Assembly (NCBI GenBank): GCA_001839685.1
Contig: MLAK01000960.1
Location: 1-29,031, forward strand
DNA from: Tritrichomonas foetus
Taxonomy: Eukaryota > Parabasalia > Tritrichomonadida > Tritrichomonadidae
Reading direction: 5' to 3'
Length of the DNA: 29,031 bases
A program made the position numbers and the translations under genes. The notes beneath the pieces are model-generated. The model ran no database searches and was not told the DNA's origin. It saw only the letters and a list, made by a program, of their open reading frames with translations. Shown here in pieces: positions 27,901 to 29,031 of this stretch; the first letter of the stretch is position 1; each line of letters opens with the position of its first letter.

Positions 27901-28034
27901 TTAAGCAAAGTGTTATTTTGCTCGCGGAGCATTATCGCCTGACTTTCTGCAGCTAATTGAATATCTGTTTCTGATTCTTGCGTGGTGTCATTCGAAATAT
28001 TATGCTCTGTATCTGAGTAAGTTTGATCATACAT
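24933..28034 (-). CDS. Long coiled-coil protein, 1033 aa
   Basis: Heptad-rich coiled coil covers about 25-165, 225-320, 353-520 and 680-965. A Pro/Gln-rich linker sits at about 320-350 (STPAPQPVIIQAPQPKPK). A less coiled, more globular block lies at about 528-680, beginning PPSAWRYPDFGKDLSDLLLK and including YYTRIIGERDAAI. After the last coil, a compact C-terminal module (about 964-1030: FVADTFKQFFNP, then DERSFKAIV, then AIRRLVGA and TDDAVAQVLM) looks conserved rather than low-complexity. Proteins like this are often named after viral A-type inclusion proteins or golgins only because of their composition; no real link is implied. A cytoskeletal, Golgi or basal-body scaffold is plausible, but nothing diagnostic is seen. 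The ORF ends in TGA and is convergent with the PAS/cyclase gene (127 bp apart). Confidence 0.88.
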   Translation of the reverse strand: MYDQTYSDTEHNISNDTTQESETDIQLAAESQAIMLREQNNTLLKENSSLRAQFEEALRITKQVEEVHQKNRQLKAAVREYQSKLDNANQRVEISTRTIEELNKKLDDEKFNTQNIREHDQAAMQKEILKIKAQSKANTDELYAQLDEISQAKEKTELDHKMISGKIDRCLENAAHYFQSRFQSFDDFVNFLGQSKVLPTQDQQQAPNQAKYLPITNICNENSNDIVQKLGKRLKRERAKIKEQASLQEELEATISKLKRDQQDMEIRYKQEIDSLKKQFNQKEEDFVLLDADQKHQISALSAKIEALKIENAKRKAEQSTPAPQPVIIQAPQPKPKVQLPSNDQPKPSAKNIEIDLAIEQITQRSEDLSRQLKSVTSQREELILKFRSLESQKKESDSELERIQHEFNSLRIVHNESIAELESLRKALHEKESVCNKKETSKLKHEIRSLKTKIESLNTTIEIQKKQAYEISLQNEQANHTIAQLNQKLSESKRTNEENQRTIENLKDDVATIQQAYNDKPSITQEDVLPPSAWRYPDFGKDLSDLLLKISINPSLQPSSKLQNVYKAILSYYTRIIGERDAAIQDAYSECQSLKYSLNQHLVNTSIALGIEPVTLEYFFSSNGSNSIVSNISNLRSFCDDLKRSNEQINNALNHFCMTLNLPNDGDFLDQANKIKEQICSLNTQLQKRSKKCHEINNAFRTLKKKYEVDIDDLNTQVSQLTEVNANLTKSNAELSESNQQFRRELQTVKTEYRDYKDKKEEHENVSKEKHEDEMQNWQNEKSKLENQIQELVKINTDKELEVKSAISEHERIIERLKKTIHAQKATISEKDEEITRIKQSSEDSINELTSKAEKEKKQLIKSYEKAVQDITDQCNVHRNDVEKMARVLAETEKKLKHTKSNLMQVKRDNLKITSDLQTQKEQNDRDKKLSESTSKTAILNAETNYNTRLDEQKAKFENDKRRIYAFVADTFKQFFNPHENIDERSFKAIVTRTRDELASLIASDLAIRRLVGAASHQKTDDAVAQVLMSNS

Positions 28035-28506
28035 TTGCTATTTTAATTTTAATTATAAACGGCAATCAATCCACTTTTTCTATTATAAAATATAAAATTC
28101 AATCATTTTTCATCGTCCTTTATAGAAAAAAATGAAATCATGATTTCACACAAAAATAATAAACGAACGCTTCATCGACATTCTGTGATTTTTTTCAAAC
28201 CTGAATCGATTTTCACATATGCAAATATATCAAGCAAATACTTTTTTGAATCCTGCTGATCATGACATTATCAAAGATATTGAAAAAAATAATTGAGGAA
28301 GAAAATGTAGCTTTATGTGAGAAAGAAAATAAAAAATCGGAGGAAAATACGTTCAAAATTTCTATGTATAATGAAAAAGTTTCAACTTTTTGAATAACCT
28401 TCTCAATTCGTTTTCTCTTCACTTATCCCATAATCTTGAGCGAAATAATATTTATTTATATTTCCTTTGATAGTGATATAACAACATTAGTGGAATTGAA
28501 GCATCT
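28035..28506. other. Divergent intergenic region, 472 bp
   Basis: Holds the promoters of the coiled-coil protein (minus) and the small membrane protein (plus). It contains a perfect 16-bp palindrome at 28133-28148 and a TCACTTA initiator-like match near 28419. A 43-codon plus-strand frame (28262-28393) is Lys/Glu-rich (MTLSKILKKIIEEEN at its start) but has no other support. Confidence 0.4.
28133..28148. repeat. Perfect 16-bp palindrome
   Basis: TGAAATCATGATTTCA is its own reverse complement, about 100 bp upstream of the coiled-coil gene start. It could be a binding site for a dimeric regulator. At this AT content chance is not excluded. Confidence 0.6.
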
Positions 28507-28752
28507 ATGGCTGATGATATATTGGGTCAAAAATGCTACCATTTCAGCAAATTCTTTGAGTTAGATTTTTCAACACTATTTATATATTATCTCTGTGTTG
28601 CATTCCTTATTGGTCCAATGAAGCTTTTATGTAAAGCTCCTCCAGACATATTGAATAATGCTATTGATGCTAAACCTTTAGTTGCAAGAAGTGATTGTGG
28701 TGGAGATGTGAAAGAAATTTCATTTGTTACAACAGAAAATAATCAAGTGTAA
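28507..28752 (+). CDS. Small single-pass membrane protein, hypothetical
   Basis: 81 residues with one hydrophobic segment at about 21-42 (FSTLFIYYLCVAFLIGPMKLL). It is preceded by a short acidic, aromatic N-terminus and followed by a polar tail with a CKAPPD turn, an RSDCGGD stretch and no lysine-rich retention signal. The layout fits a small protein of the ER, hydrogenosome or another membrane. I do not recognise a family. The balanced composition of the tail, unlike random AT-rich translation, supports a real gene. The start is the first ATG of the frame; the best initiator-like match (TCACTTA) is about 85 nt upstream, farther than usual, so a longer leader or another start site is possible. 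Confidence 0.55.
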   Translation: MADDILGQKCYHFSKFFELDFSTLFIYYLCVAFLIGPMKLLCKAPPDILNNAIDAKPLVARSDCGGDVKEISFVTTENNQV

Positions 28753-28830
28753 TTTATTGGAAAGATTAGTTTTATCACTGTAAATTTATATTGTATTTAT
28801 ATAAAGATATATTTCGAAAACATTTAAGAT

Positions 28831-28852
28831 TATATGCATCTTTATGCATATA
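28831..28852. repeat. Hairpin with 9-bp stem and 4-nt loop
   Basis: TATATGCAT, loop CTTT, ATGCATATA, a perfect stem about 80 nt after the stop of the small membrane protein gene. It may be a 3' UTR structure. Confidence 0.5.
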
Positions 28853-28903
28853 TCATCATGAATATATATTTGTTTAGTAAACATGCGCCAGCAACACATT
28901 TTC

Positions 28904-28945
28904 TATATATGTTTATATTTATATATTTATATATATTTATATATC
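28904..28945. repeat. TA/TTTATA simple-sequence tract
   Basis: A run of TATAT and TTTATA units with a period of about 10-12 bp at the end of the window. It is simple-sequence DNA with no coding potential. Confidence 0.7.
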
Positions 28946-29031
28946 TGTATTGAATTGTAACATTTATTAATTTGCACTTATCATTATTCAACACTATTCA
29001 ACATTATGAAAAAGAAATATCAAAAAATAAA

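Noticed and set aside
24933..28034. Relationship of the coiled-coil protein to viral inclusion-body proteins
   Set aside because: Such naming rests on coiled-coil composition only; no shared domain is visible.
28262..28393. 43-codon Lys/Glu-rich plus-strand frame
   Set aside because: Short, with A-rich composition that gives K and E readily; no initiator or family support.

Overview
The window looks like nuclear DNA of a parabasalid (trichomonad) protist, most plausibly Tritrichomonas or a close relative; the species cannot be fixed from sequence alone. The evidence is: AT-rich DNA; long single-exon genes on both strands with no spliceosomal intron motif; start codons often 10-40 nt downstream of TCA(C/T)T-type initiator-like sequences; stop codons that often run into TAAA; and a gene content that fits (a prolidase-like M24 peptidase of 457 aa, a bacterial-type glucokinase, a giant multi-pass PAS/cyclase-like protein, long coiled-coil proteins, a CFAP97-like flagellar protein).

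Layout. 1-903 holds no convincing gene. 904-981 (+) is a tiny gene for ribosomal protein eL41, only 25 codons long. 1830-2249 (-) is a small tail-anchored coiled-coil protein. 2562-6947 (+) is a 1461-residue helical protein with no family I recognise. 7324-8148 (-) is a Ser/Asp/Lys-rich disordered protein ending in a CaaX prenylation box, with a perfect 18-bp inverted repeat upstream. 8522-10627 (-) has an N-terminal CFAP97/Hemingway-like domain and a very long acidic low-complexity tail. 10902-12515 (-) is a multi-RRM RNA-binding protein. 13199-13600 (-) is a small KOW protein resembling ribosomal eL6. It is divergent from an importin-beta/transportin-like HEAT protein whose real start is probably 13804. 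16315-17688 (-) is a prolidase-type M24 peptidase and 18421-19521 (+) a glucokinase; these two have the most balanced base composition in the window. 20321-24805 (+) is the multi-pass PAS plus degenerate cyclase protein. 24933-28034 (-) is a 1033-residue coiled-coil protein. 28507-28752 (+) is a small single-pass membrane protein.

The genes do not form a pathway. They are independent transcription units, as usual for this lineage, covering translation (eL41, the eL6-like protein, an RRM protein), nuclear transport (importin-like), sugar entry into glycolysis (glucokinase), peptide turnover (prolidase), flagellum or cytoskeleton (CFAP97-like and coiled-coil proteins) and membrane signalling (PAS/cyclase-like). 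The most informative observations are the hidden eL41 gene, the CFAP97-like domain, the apparently inactive cyclase domain, the CaaX-ended disordered protein, and the initiator-like elements shared by several genes. I saw no mobile element, CRISPR array, rRNA or tRNA.
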